64,000 nucleotides of DNA, taken from the NCBI GenBank assembly GCA_050246635.1, contig JBFWVR010000005.1, positions 62,001 through 126,000 on the forward strand. Reading direction: 5' to 3'. This document shows, in pieces, positions 26,768-34,711 of the stretch. The notes beneath the pieces were generated by a model that saw nothing but the letters and a program-made list of their open reading frames with translations, did no database searches and was not told where the DNA came from. Source of the DNA: JBFWVR01 sp050246635 (GTDB lineage: Bacteria; Acidobacteriota; Vicinamibacteria; Vicinamibacterales; UBA2999). Position 1 is the first letter of the stretch. Every line of letters starts with the position of its first letter. The position numbers and the translations under genes are program-made.

Positions 26768-28911
26768 GCGCCGGGACGCGCCGGAACGGCGCTGGGCTCG
26801 CCCTCGTGCTGGCCGTCGGGGCCCTGGGCGTCTGGGCCACGGGCTTCGAGGCATCGCCCGCGCAGCAGACCGCGCTGGAGTCGCCCGACATCCAGCCGAC
26901 CGACCATCCGCCGCTGCCCGCGAAGCTCTCCGCCATGTGGCTCGCGCCGGCCGCCTCACAACGGGGCGCGGCCGCGCCTGTCATCGATCGCTTCGTCGAG
27001 GGCGTGCGCCTGCTCGAGGAAGAGAAGGACCCGGCGCGGGCCTTGCCCCTCGTGAGCGACGGCCGCCTCGCGAGCACGCCCCTGGCGGCGTACGCCCAGT
27101 TCTACACGGCCCGTACGCTGATGGCGCTCGAGCGCTACGACCAGGCCGAGGCCGCGTTCGCGGCCGTGGCGGCCAGCGGCGTCGAGGGGCACCTGCCCGA
27201 GGACGCGCTGTTCGGCCAGGCCGAGGCTCGCGAGAAGCGCACCGACGCGGCAGGCGCACTGACGATCTACGAGCAGTTGCTCAAGCGGCGGCTGGCCGCC
27301 CCGCATGTCGCGTGGCTCCGCTACGCCGAGGCGGCCGAGGCCGCCGACCAGCCCGTGAAGGCGCTCGACGCATACCGGCGGGTCTACTACGACTACCCGC
27401 TCACTTCCGAGAGCGACGATGCCGGTCGCGCGCTGCAGCGGCTGCGGGCCATCACGCCGTCGACCACGGAGCTGGCAACGCGGGAGCGCCGCCGCGCCGA
27501 CCAGTTGTACAACGCGCGCCAGTGGCGCGACGCGCGCGACTCCTACGACCGCCTCGCCGGGGTCTCGAGCGGTGACGAGCTCCGCTATGCGGCCATCCGC
27601 CGCGCCGGCTGTGACGTCCGCCTCGGGCGCGCCACCCAGGCCAGGCGCGCGCTCGCGGCCTACCTGGACGATGGGCCGTACTCGGCCGAGGCGCGCCTCC
27701 ACGACGTGCTGGCGACCCGCGCGGGCCGCGCGGCCGACTACGTCGCGGCCGCGCTGAAGTACGCGCGCGACTACGCCGGCACGGAGCTGGCCGCGTACGC
27801 GCTCGACGAGCTGGGCACCCACCACATCATCGTGGACGAGGACGAGGAGGCCGCCGCGGTCTTCGAGCGCATCGTGCGCGAGTACCCCTCCGGCGAATTC
27901 GCGGAGCGGGCGGCCTGGAAAGCAGGCTGGTGGGCCTACCGTCACGACCGCTACGCCGACACGATCCGGTTCTTCGAGCAGGGCACGGCGACCTTCCCGC
28001 GCTCCGACTACCGGCCCGCCTGGCTCTACTGGACCGCGAAGAGCTACGAGCAGCTGGGGGACCGCAAGACGGCGATCGAGCGCTACCAGCTCGCGCGGAC
28101 CGACTACGGCGGGCTCTACTACGGCCGCCTCGCGGCCGATCGGCTCAAGGCGCTGAAGGCGCCCGCCGCGACGGTGGCGCTGGCCCGCGCCGAGCCCACG
28201 GTCGGGCCGCCGCCGACCACGGGCATCATCGCGACGCTCATTGGCGCCGGCCTCTACGACGAGGCGATTGCCGAACTCCGCTACGCCGAACGCGTCTGGG
28301 GTGGCTCGCCGCAGATCACCGCGACCATCGGGCTGGCCTACAACCGCGCGGGCCGCTTCCGTCTGGGCATCAACGCCATGAAGCGGGCCTACCCGCAGTA
28401 CATGACGGCGGGCGGGGCGGAGCTGCCCGACGAGATCCTCCGCGTGCTGTTCCCGATGAACTACTGGGAGCTGATCCGCAAGATCTCCGCGCGGCGGGAT
28501 CTCGACCCGTACCTGGTCGCGGCCCTCATCGCGCAGGAGTCCACGTTCCAGGCCGACATCCGTTCCTCGGCCAACGCGCTCGGCCTGATGCAGCTCCTGC
28601 CCACGACCGGGCGGCGGTACGGGCGGAAGATCGGGATCCGGCGGTACTCGACGGCCCGGCTGCTCGAGCCCGAGGTGAACATCCTGATCGGGACCGCCTA
28701 CTTCCACGACCTGATGGCGGAGTTCGGCGGGTCGCACTACGCGCTGGCCAGCTACAACGCCGGCGAGAACCGCGTGCGCGCCTGGCGCCGCGAGCGGCCC
28801 GGGTTGCCGCAGGACGAGTTCATCGACGACATCCCGTTCCCGGAGACGCAGAACTACGTCAAGCGGATCCTGGGGACGGCCATCGACTACCAGCGCCTGT
28901 ACGGAAACTGA
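26764..28911 (+). CDS. soluble lytic murein transglycosylase (Slt70-like)
   Basis: The 715-residue protein has an N-terminal signal or membrane segment (LALVLAVGALGVWATG). A long alpha-helical superhelix of TPR-like repeats runs over about 70-520, and a C-terminal SLT domain over about 565-700. The SLT domain shows the family motifs LVAALIAQESTFQADIRSSA (catalytic Glu in QES), ANALGLMQLLPTTG and YALASYNAGENRV. It cleaves the MurNAc-GlcNAc bond of peptidoglycan, giving 1,6-anhydro ends. The helical ring resembles E. coli Slt70 in layout. It is translationally coupled to the upstream GAF protein, an uncommon regulatory partner for an Slt. Confidence 0.92.
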   Translation: MSAGTRRNGAGLALVLAVGALGVWATGFEASPAQQTALESPDIQPTDHPPLPAKLSAMWLAPAASQRGAAAPVIDRFVEGVRLLEEEKDPARALPLVSDGRLASTPLAAYAQFYTARTLMALERYDQAEAAFAAVAASGVEGHLPEDALFGQAEAREKRTDAAGALTIYEQLLKRRLAAPHVAWLRYAEAAEAADQPVKALDAYRRVYYDYPLTSESDDAGRALQRLRAITPSTTELATRERRRADQLYNARQWRDARDSYDRLAGVSSGDELRYAAIRRAGCDVRLGRATQARRALAAYLDDGPYSAEARLHDVLATRAGRAADYVAAALKYARDYAGTELAAYALDELGTHHIIVDEDEEAAAVFERIVREYPSGEFAERAAWKAGWWAYRHDRYADTIRFFEQGTATFPRSDYRPAWLYWTAKSYEQLGDRKTAIERYQLARTDYGGLYYGRLAADRLKALKAPAATVALARAEPTVGPPPTTGIIATLIGAGLYDEAIAELRYAERVWGGSPQITATIGLAYNRAGRFRLGINAMKRAYPQYMTAGGAELPDEILRVLFPMNYWELIRKISARRDLDPYLVAALIAQESTFQADIRSSANALGLMQLLPTTGRRYGRKIGIRRYSTARLLEPEVNILIGTAYFHDLMAEFGGSHYALASYNAGENRVRAWRRERPGLPQDEFIDDIPFPETQNYVKRILGTAIDYQRLYGN

Positions 28912-28928
28912 GACGCTGTAGAGCAAGC

Positions 28929-28954
28929 CACGAAGCGCACGAAGAACACGAAGG
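28929..28954 (+). repeat. 9-bp period 'cacgaag' repeat
   Basis: Three 9-bp units of the form CACGAAGNN lie just after the slt gene. The same kind of 9-bp repeat occurs in 30290-30398 (CACGGAGG form) and inside the coding sequence at 32928-32977. Confidence 0.6.
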
Positions 28955-29093
28955 CCGGAGCCGGCGGGGGCTTTGCCCCTCCTCGGGACACGGGGCAGAC
29001 CGCTCGTCTCACGGGAACGGGACGAGAGGGGGCCTCACCCGCTCTGTGCTCCCGTTGACGGGGCTCGGCCGGCGCTAAGGTATCCTCTTCCGC

Positions 29094-30269
29094 ATGTCGT
29101 CGAAGATTCGGCCGTCCCTCAAGCTGGCCTCGTTCGCGGATTCCGTCTTTCCCGTCATCAACCGGCTTGCCGCCGAGCATCAGGCGGTGAACCTGTCGCA
29201 GGGCTTCCCTGACTTTCCGGCGCCGGACGCCCTCAAGGACGCCGTGTGCCGGGCCGTCCAGGCCGACATCAACCAGTACCCGGTGACCTGCGGCACACCG
29301 CCGTTCCGCGCCGCGATCGCGCGGGAGTTCACGCGCCGCTACGGCGTGCCGGTGCACGACGACCAGATCACCGTCGGGTGCGGCTCGACCGAGGCCATGA
29401 TGGCGACGCTGCTCGCCACCGTGAATCCGGGCGACGAGGTGATCGTCTTCGAGCCGTTCTACGAGAACTACGGGCCCGGCACGATCCTGGCGGGAGGCAG
29501 CCCCCGCTACGTGCGGCTGCGGCCGCCGGACTGGCGCTTCGATCCGGCGGAACTGGCCGCGGCCTTCAACGACCGCACGAAGGCCATCGTCATCAACACG
29601 CCGAACAACCCGACGGGCAAGGTGTACGACCGCGAGGAACTGCAGGTCATCGCGGACCTCTGCCAGCAGTGGGACGTGCTCGCCATCTCCGACGAAATCT
29701 ACGAGCACATCGTCTACAGCGGGCACCAGCACGTGCCGATTGCGTCACTGCCCGGCATGGCGGAGCGGACCGTCACGGTCAACGGCTTGTCGAAGGCCTA
29801 CAGCGTGACGGGCTGGCGGATCGGCTGGGCGATTGCGCCGCTGGTCCTGTCGCCGGGCATCCGCAAGATGCACGAGTTCCTGACGGTCGCCGCCCCGGCG
29901 CCGATGCAGGAGGCCGGGGTTGTCGCGCTCGGCCTGCCGGACGACTACTACACCGCGCTTGCGGCCGACTACGAGCGCCGGCGGGACGTGATGCTGGCCA
30001 TCCTCGAGAGGCACGGCTTCACCTGCTATGCGCCGTCGGGCGCCTACTACCTGATGGCGGACGTCGAGCGGTTCGGCTTCGAGGACGACTTCGCCTTCGC
30101 GCGGCACCTGGCGGCCGAGGTGGGCGTCGCCAGCATCCCCGGCAGCAGCTTCTTCAGCGACCCCGCCGCCGGACGCACGCTCGTGCGATTCTGCTTCTCC
30201 AAGCGCGACGAGACGCTTACGGCCGCCGACGAACGCCTCGCGAAGCTCGCGGCGCCGTCGGGGCGATAG
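29094..30269 (+). CDS. class I/II PLP-dependent aminotransferase (kynurenine/methionine aminotransferase-like)
   Basis: The 391-residue fold-type I enzyme shows NLSQGFPDFPAP, GCGSTEAMMATLLATVNPGDEV, the substrate-binding INTPNNPTGKVY, SDEIYEHIVYSG, and the Schiff-base lysine in NGLSKAYSVTGWRIGW. A late Arg lies in TLVRFCFSKRDE. The pattern is close to kynurenine-oxoglutarate transaminase III and YbdL-like methionine aminotransferases, and the exact amino donor is uncertain. It is monocistronic. A TTGACG at 29055 and TATCCT at 29081 precede the ATG by only a few bases, though with a longer than normal spacer. Confidence 0.93.
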   Translation: MSSKIRPSLKLASFADSVFPVINRLAAEHQAVNLSQGFPDFPAPDALKDAVCRAVQADINQYPVTCGTPPFRAAIAREFTRRYGVPVHDDQITVGCGSTEAMMATLLATVNPGDEVIVFEPFYENYGPGTILAGGSPRYVRLRPPDWRFDPAELAAAFNDRTKAIVINTPNNPTGKVYDREELQVIADLCQQWDVLAISDEIYEHIVYSGHQHVPIASLPGMAERTVTVNGLSKAYSVTGWRIGWAIAPLVLSPGIRKMHEFLTVAAPAPMQEAGVVALGLPDDYYTALAADYERRRDVMLAILERHGFTCYAPSGAYYLMADVERFGFEDDFAFARHLAAEVGVASIPGSSFFSDPAAGRTLVRFCFSKRDETLTAADERLAKLAAPSGR

Positions 30270-30289
30270 CGACAGACGTACGGGCCACC

Positions 30290-30398
30290 GGGACACAAAG
30301 ACACGGAGGCCGGGCGGTACGTGCTAAGGCTGCAGGCGGGCACGTAGCTGCACTAGCAATGCAGCCACGGAGGCACGGAGGCACGGAGGCACGGAGAC
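30290..30398. repeat. degenerate 9-bp 'cacggagg' repeats
   Basis: Short clusters at 30290-30313 and 30365-30398 are built from CACGGAGG / CACAAAGA-like 9-bp units. They resemble the CACGAAG repeats at 28929-28954. Confidence 0.5.
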
Positions 30399-30423
30399 CA
30401 CCGTTGTGGCAGGACACGTGGCG

Positions 30424-30547
30424 GCGCAGCACCCGAAGGGTGCTGCGCGGGGAAGCACAATGGGCCAACACAAGACACCGTGTGGGATCTCGGCGTGTCT
30501 TGTGTTGGCCCGTTGTGCTTCCCCGCGAGGCGCCGCTCAGCGGCGCC
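30424..30547. repeat. triple-hairpin palindromic element
   Basis: Three nested-free hairpins lie in a row. The first is GCGCAGCACCC/GGGTGCTGCGC (about 30424-30448). The second is a 32-bp stem formed by 30447-30478 and 30495-30526 with a single mismatch and a 16-base loop. The third is GGCGCCGCT/AGCGGCGCC (about 30529-30547). The element lies between convergent genes. It looks like a REP/MITE-type element or a structured RNA; no ORF is present. Confidence 0.75.
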
Positions 30548-30564
30548 TGCGCCGCCTCAGTCAC

Positions 30565-30599
30565 GCATCCGCGTTCATCCGCGTTCATCCGCGGATAAC
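30565..30599 (+). repeat. 'atccgcg' dispersed repeat, second locus
   Basis: It matches 19571-19605 at 34 of 35 positions: three stacked ATCCGCGTTC-like units ending GCGGATAAC. Confidence 0.75.
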
Positions 30600-30624
30600 C
30601 CTCTAAGCCTTTGTGGGTCGTTCG

Positions 30625-32262
30625 TTACTTCAGCCGATACAACCGCACGCCGTCCCGTTCCTCGATCAGTTCCAGGTCCGCGCGCCAGCCGACCGCGCGC
30701 AGGGCGTCCTCGCCGCGCTCGGCCAGGAAGGCGTCCACGTGCAGCACGACGTGGGTGACGCCGAGGGTGTGGAGGCGATAGGTCGCGGCGTCGGAGGGGA
30801 AGTGGCGCAGCACCTCGGCGTCGCGGGCATAGCGATCGGGCACGAAGCCGCTGTAGCCGTTCACGAGCGGCCTGAAGTGGATGGTTGCGGGCAGCAGGTA
30901 GCGCGCATTGCGTTCGATGGACGCCGCCGGGAACAGCGGATACTCCGCGACCACGGCGGACGGCGTGGCGGCCAGCGTCGCATAGACCGGGGAGATGTCC
31001 GGCGGTGGCACGTAGGCCATTGGCGCACGCAGCGCTTCGAGCGTGACGAGCCCGATGAGCCCGGCGGCCATCGCGGGCCACCACGGCGTCGCGCGCCAGC
31101 GGCGCTCGAGGACGAGCGTGCCGAAGCCCGCGAGCCCGGCCATGGCCACCAGCCCGAGCCAGCCCCAGCGCGCCGCGCCGCGGATGCCCTGCAGCAGGGG
31201 GACGTGCGCGTGCAGCCACGCGTATCCCGGCAGTGCCGGGCCGAACGACAGCGCCACGCCGGCGAGGCCCACCGCCGCCAGCATGCGGGCCCGGTGGTCG
31301 CGCCACGCCAACCCACCCGCGAGCGCGACGACCGCCAGCGCGGTGACGGTGATACCCGGGAACAGCGCCGTGCGGCCCTCGAAGAACACGTGGCTCCACA
31401 GGTCGTAGTGGAGCGTGCCGGCGGTCACGAGGTAGTCCTGCCAGTGCGCGGAGTACAGGGCGACCTCCTCAATGGAGCGCGCCAGGCCCTGGTCCTGGTT
31501 CACCTCGTAGTACGGCCACAGGAACGGCGCGACGATCCCCGTGCCCAGCACGCCGGCGGTGGCGAGACCCAGCCAGGCCGCACGGCCTGCTCCCGTTGCG
31601 CGGCTCCAGGCCTCCGGACGCACCAGCGCGCCGACGACCAGTGCCGCTGCCGTGAAGACCAGCGTGTAATTGGAGCAGAGGCCCTGGAGCGCGAACAGCA
31701 GCGCCAGCCAGGCCGCGGCGGCCCACGGCGGCCGGCGTGACGCGGCCGCGCGCGCCAGCACGGCGTCGAGCGCGGCGAGCGCCAGCGGGAAGAACTCGAC
31801 ATGCAGCGCCTGCAGGTGGGGGATGCGGGTGAGCAGGTGCGCGTTGAACGCGTAGGCCGCCCCCGAGACGAGGCCGGCAGCCGTGCTGCCGGTCCAGCGG
31901 CACACGACCCGGCACATCGCCCACCCCGACAGCGTGAGCCCCGCGAGCACCAGCAGGTTGTAGACCGCGACCGGCGGGACGCCCGACCAGGTCAGCGGCG
32001 CGCCGAGCAGCGCCGGCACGATGAGGTGCTCCGAGAAGGCGAGGGCGTGCGGCGAGGGGTGGAAGATCGGCGCGTCGAAGAGATGGAGCGGCGACGTGGC
32101 AAGGGCGTGCGCGTCCCACGACACGATCCAGGTGTTGAGCGTGGTGTCGGCGTTGTCGAGGCGCGTCAGCGATGCGGGGGCCGACGCCAGCGGCCACGTA
32201 TGGAGGACCGCCAGCGCCGCGAACAGCCCTAGTTCGGCCAGTCCACGATTTCGTAGAGCCAC
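30625..32262 (-). CDS. polytopic GT-C-like membrane protein
   Basis: The 545-residue protein has about a dozen hydrophobic segments and an early loop, NADTTLNTWIVSWDAHAL ... FHPSPHALAFSEH. The same arrangement occurs in its upstream neighbour. The acidic first loop and a C-terminal soluble region (RLHTLGVTHVVLHVDAFL) are features of GT-C glycosyltransferases and YfhO-like proteins, which move sugars from polyprenyl carriers in the cytoplasmic membrane. The GTG start at 32262 has AGGAGG seven bases upstream and overlaps the previous gene by 34 bases. The donor and acceptor are unknown. Confidence 0.75.
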   Translation of the reverse strand: MALRNRGLAELGLFAALAVLHTWPLASAPASLTRLDNADTTLNTWIVSWDAHALATSPLHLFDAPIFHPSPHALAFSEHLIVPALLGAPLTWSGVPPVAVYNLLVLAGLTLSGWAMCRVVCRWTGSTAAGLVSGAAYAFNAHLLTRIPHLQALHVEFFPLALAALDAVLARAAASRRPPWAAAAWLALLFALQGLCSNYTLVFTAAALVVGALVRPEAWSRATGAGRAAWLGLATAGVLGTGIVAPFLWPYYEVNQDQGLARSIEEVALYSAHWQDYLVTAGTLHYDLWSHVFFEGRTALFPGITVTALAVVALAGGLAWRDHRARMLAAVGLAGVALSFGPALPGYAWLHAHVPLLQGIRGAARWGWLGLVAMAGLAGFGTLVLERRWRATPWWPAMAAGLIGLVTLEALRAPMAYVPPPDISPVYATLAATPSAVVAEYPLFPAASIERNARYLLPATIHFRPLVNGYSGFVPDRYARDAEVLRHFPSDAATYRLHTLGVTHVVLHVDAFLAERGEDALRAVGWRADLELIEERDGVRLYRLK

Positions 32263-33923
32263 ACGTCGTCCTCCTGGACGAGCGGCCGCAGGTACGGCGC
32301 GTACGTGTCCAGACGGTCCATCAGGCGCGCCCGCAGGCGCCGGTCGTACAGATCGAGGTGGAACACGACGTACCGGGCGCCAATCCGCGCCAGGATGCCG
32401 AACGACTCACGCGACGGGAACGAGCTCAGGGGCACCACCGTCTCCCGGAAGTCTTCCGGGATGTGATCCGAGTAGCCATTCACGAGCGGCATCCAGTGCG
32501 CCGTCGAGTTCAGCATGTAGTACGCATGCCGCGGGAAGTCGGTCCGGCGATAGAAGTACGGGAACTCGACGACCGGGCCCGTGGGCAGCGTGGCAAGCAC
32601 CTGGTAGGCGCGCGCGACGGGCTCCGCCTCACGCAGCGTGGTGAGGGGCGCCGCCATCAGCTCCGCGGCCGCGGCCACGACCAGCAGTCCGCCGACGAGT
32701 GTTCCGCGCCGCTGGCCCCGGACGAGGTGCGCGACCGAGACGGAGGCCAGTGCCGCCAGCGAGAGCGACACCAGCAACCCCATGCGCGCCGGCGCGCGCA
32801 GGAACGAGAACACCGGGATCGTGTCGAACAGCAGCGTGTACAACCCCGCCTTCGGCCCGAACGACGCCCAGAACGCGAGGAGGGCGAGGAGGATATAGAA
32901 CGCAGTGACGTCCCGCGTCGCACGTTCTTCGTGCCCTTCGTGCCCTTCGTGCCCTTCGGAACCTTCGTGTCCTTCGATCCGCGCCTTCTTCAGCCCCAGG
33001 ATCGCCCCCCATACGCCCAGGGCGATCAAGAGGCCCCCCGGAAACAGCACCTCGTTGAATCCACCGAGCGCGCTGAGCCACCACCGGTGCGCCCAGGCGG
33101 ACGAGGCCAGCCAGGCGCCGACGTCGGCGGAGTACATCCGCGCGTCGTCCAGCGTGCGCTCGAAGCCGGCGTTCTCCTGGATGCGGATGTAGGGCAGGAA
33201 GAATGGCGCGGTGAGCGCCACCGACACGAACGCCGCCAGGCCGATGCCGACCCAGTAGTCCACGCGGCGCCACAATCCGCGTGTCACGGCGAAGAAGAGC
33301 GTGGCGAGTCCAATCGTGAGCGCCGCGAAGATTCCGTAGTACGCGCACGACAGCGCCTGTGCCCAGAGCACGAGCCCGAGCCCGACAGCACGGCCGACCG
33401 TCTGCCGGTCCACGAGGCGGTGGAACGCCAGCAGGCTGAAGGGCAGGCCGGCCGTCATCAGCAACTGGATATGCGCCGTACGCGCGAAGATGTACGGGCA
33501 GAACGCGAACAGCACGCCTGCGACGGCACCAGCCGCGCGGCTGCCGGTCAGGTAGCGCCCGAGGTAGTACCCGCCGAGGGCCGCGAGGACGAACGCGACG
33601 AGCACCACGCTGTTGTGCGCGGTGTAAGGATTGTGCGTCGTCATCCACGCCGGGATCGCGAGGACCCCTGCGCCGAGGTTCGCCTCGGAAAACGCCAGCG
33701 CGTCCAGGTGCGGATAGAAGATGTTGGCGTCGTACACGCCCAGCGGCGCCGTCGTCAGCGCATGGGCCACCCACGCGACGTTCCAGATGCTGAGACGCCC
33801 ATCGTCGGTCTGGAGGCGTCCGAGGCGGTCGAGACCGAAGGCGAGGGGATATGTGAGGACGATGGTGAGCCCGGCCGCGAGGAGCGTGGCGACGCCCGCT
33901 TCGGCCAGCCCGCGGAGGCGCAT
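32229..33923 (-). CDS. polytopic GT-C-like membrane protein, paralogue of neighbour
   Basis: The 564-residue membrane protein shares the layout of the downstream gene: first helix, loop DDGRLSIWNVAWVAHAL ... NIFYPHLDALAFSEANLG, many membrane segments, and a C-terminal soluble part (FGILARIGARYVVFHLDLYD). This suggests duplication. Between two membrane segments it carries a His/Glu/Gly repeat (EGHEGSEGHEGHEGHEE) encoded by 9-bp DNA repeats at 32928-32977. Its ATG lies only 17 bp from the divergent methyltransferase start. It is a likely membrane glycosyltransferase or polysaccharide assembly protein, not proven. Confidence 0.75.
   Translation of the reverse strand: MRLRGLAEAGVATLLAAGLTIVLTYPLAFGLDRLGRLQTDDGRLSIWNVAWVAHALTTAPLGVYDANIFYPHLDALAFSEANLGAGVLAIPAWMTTHNPYTAHNSVVLVAFVLAALGGYYLGRYLTGSRAAGAVAGVLFAFCPYIFARTAHIQLLMTAGLPFSLLAFHRLVDRQTVGRAVGLGLVLWAQALSCAYYGIFAALTIGLATLFFAVTRGLWRRVDYWVGIGLAAFVSVALTAPFFLPYIRIQENAGFERTLDDARMYSADVGAWLASSAWAHRWWLSALGGFNEVLFPGGLLIALGVWGAILGLKKARIEGHEGSEGHEGHEGHEERATRDVTAFYILLALLAFWASFGPKAGLYTLLFDTIPVFSFLRAPARMGLLVSLSLAALASVSVAHLVRGQRRGTLVGGLLVVAAAAELMAAPLTTLREAEPVARAYQVLATLPTGPVVEFPYFYRRTDFPRHAYYMLNSTAHWMPLVNGYSDHIPEDFRETVVPLSSFPSRESFGILARIGARYVVFHLDLYDRRLRARLMDRLDTYAPYLRPLVQEDDVWLYEIVDWPN
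32928..32977. repeat. 9-bp repeats inside a coding sequence
   Basis: Several CTTCGTGCC-type 9-bp units (complement of GGCACGAAG) are read in frame as the GHE tripeptide within the membrane protein. They match the intergenic CACGAAG repeats at 28929-28954, so a dispersed repeat has been absorbed into a gene. Confidence 0.7.
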
Positions 33924-33940
33924 GAGACCCGTATGGTAGC

Positions 33941-34711
33941 ATGAGCACCGCCTCTCTCCGGGACCGCATGGATCGCCTTCTCGAGCTCACCTACCACGCG
34001 GAACACGAGCATTTCTGGTTCAACGGCTTCCGTCGCTTCACCGATCCCCTGCTCGCGCAGGCGACCGGCGGGCGGCCGGTGGCACGCGTGCTCGACGCCG
34101 GCTGTGGTACCGGGTTCAACCTCGAACGGTTCCAGGTTCATGGCCCGACGTGGGGGTTCGATCTCTCCGCCCGCGGCCTCGCATTCGCCCATGGGCGCGG
34201 ACACCGCCGCATCGCCCGGGCGAGCATCGGGGCGATGCCGTTTCAATCCGGCACCTTCGACCTGGTCACCTCCTTCGACGTGCTCCAGAGCGTGCCCGAG
34301 GACGTGGAAACCGACGCGGCGCGCGAGTTCGCCCGCGTGCTGCGGTCCGGCGGGTACCTCCTCCTGAGCGTGGCGGCGCTGGAAGTGCTGCGCGGCCGCC
34401 ATTCCGCATTGGCGCAGGAGCTCCGGCGCTACAGGCGGCCACGCGTGCGGCGCCTGCTCGAGGGGGCCGGGTTCGTCGTCGAGCGCCTGACCTACACGCA
34501 TGCCTCGCTGTTCCCGCTGCTCTTGCCCATCCGCACGTGGGACCGCTGGACGAGCGACGGGGAGGTGCAGGCGGCCGGTGATCAGCTGGAGGTGCCGTCG
34601 GGCCCGGTGAATGCCGGCCTGAGCGCGGTTCTCGCGGTCGAGGCCGCGCTGATGCGTGTGATCGACATGCCCTTCGGGAGCTCGGTGCTGTGCCTGGCGC
34701 GCAAACCCTGA
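33941..34711 (+). CDS. class I SAM-dependent methyltransferase
   Basis: The 256-residue soluble protein has motif I VLDAGCGTGFNLERF (residues about 49-63), then WGFDLSARGLAFAHGRG, and a motif IV/V region FDLVTSFDVLQSVPE followed by FARVLRSGGYLLLSVAAL. It is a Methyltransf_11/25-type enzyme. The N-terminal HAEHEHFWFNGFRR resembles methyltransferases of sugar or lipid modification clusters. The neighbours suggest action on a cell-surface glycan or lipid intermediate, an inference from context only. The following membrane-protein gene overlaps its end by 22 bases. Confidence 0.88.
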   Translation: MSTASLRDRMDRLLELTYHAEHEHFWFNGFRRFTDPLLAQATGGRPVARVLDAGCGTGFNLERFQVHGPTWGFDLSARGLAFAHGRGHRRIARASIGAMPFQSGTFDLVTSFDVLQSVPEDVETDAAREFARVLRSGGYLLLSVAALEVLRGRHSALAQELRRYRRPRVRRLLEGAGFVVERLTYTHASLFPLLLPIRTWDRWTSDGEVQAAGDQLEVPSGPVNAGLSAVLAVEAALMRVIDMPFGSSVLCLARKP

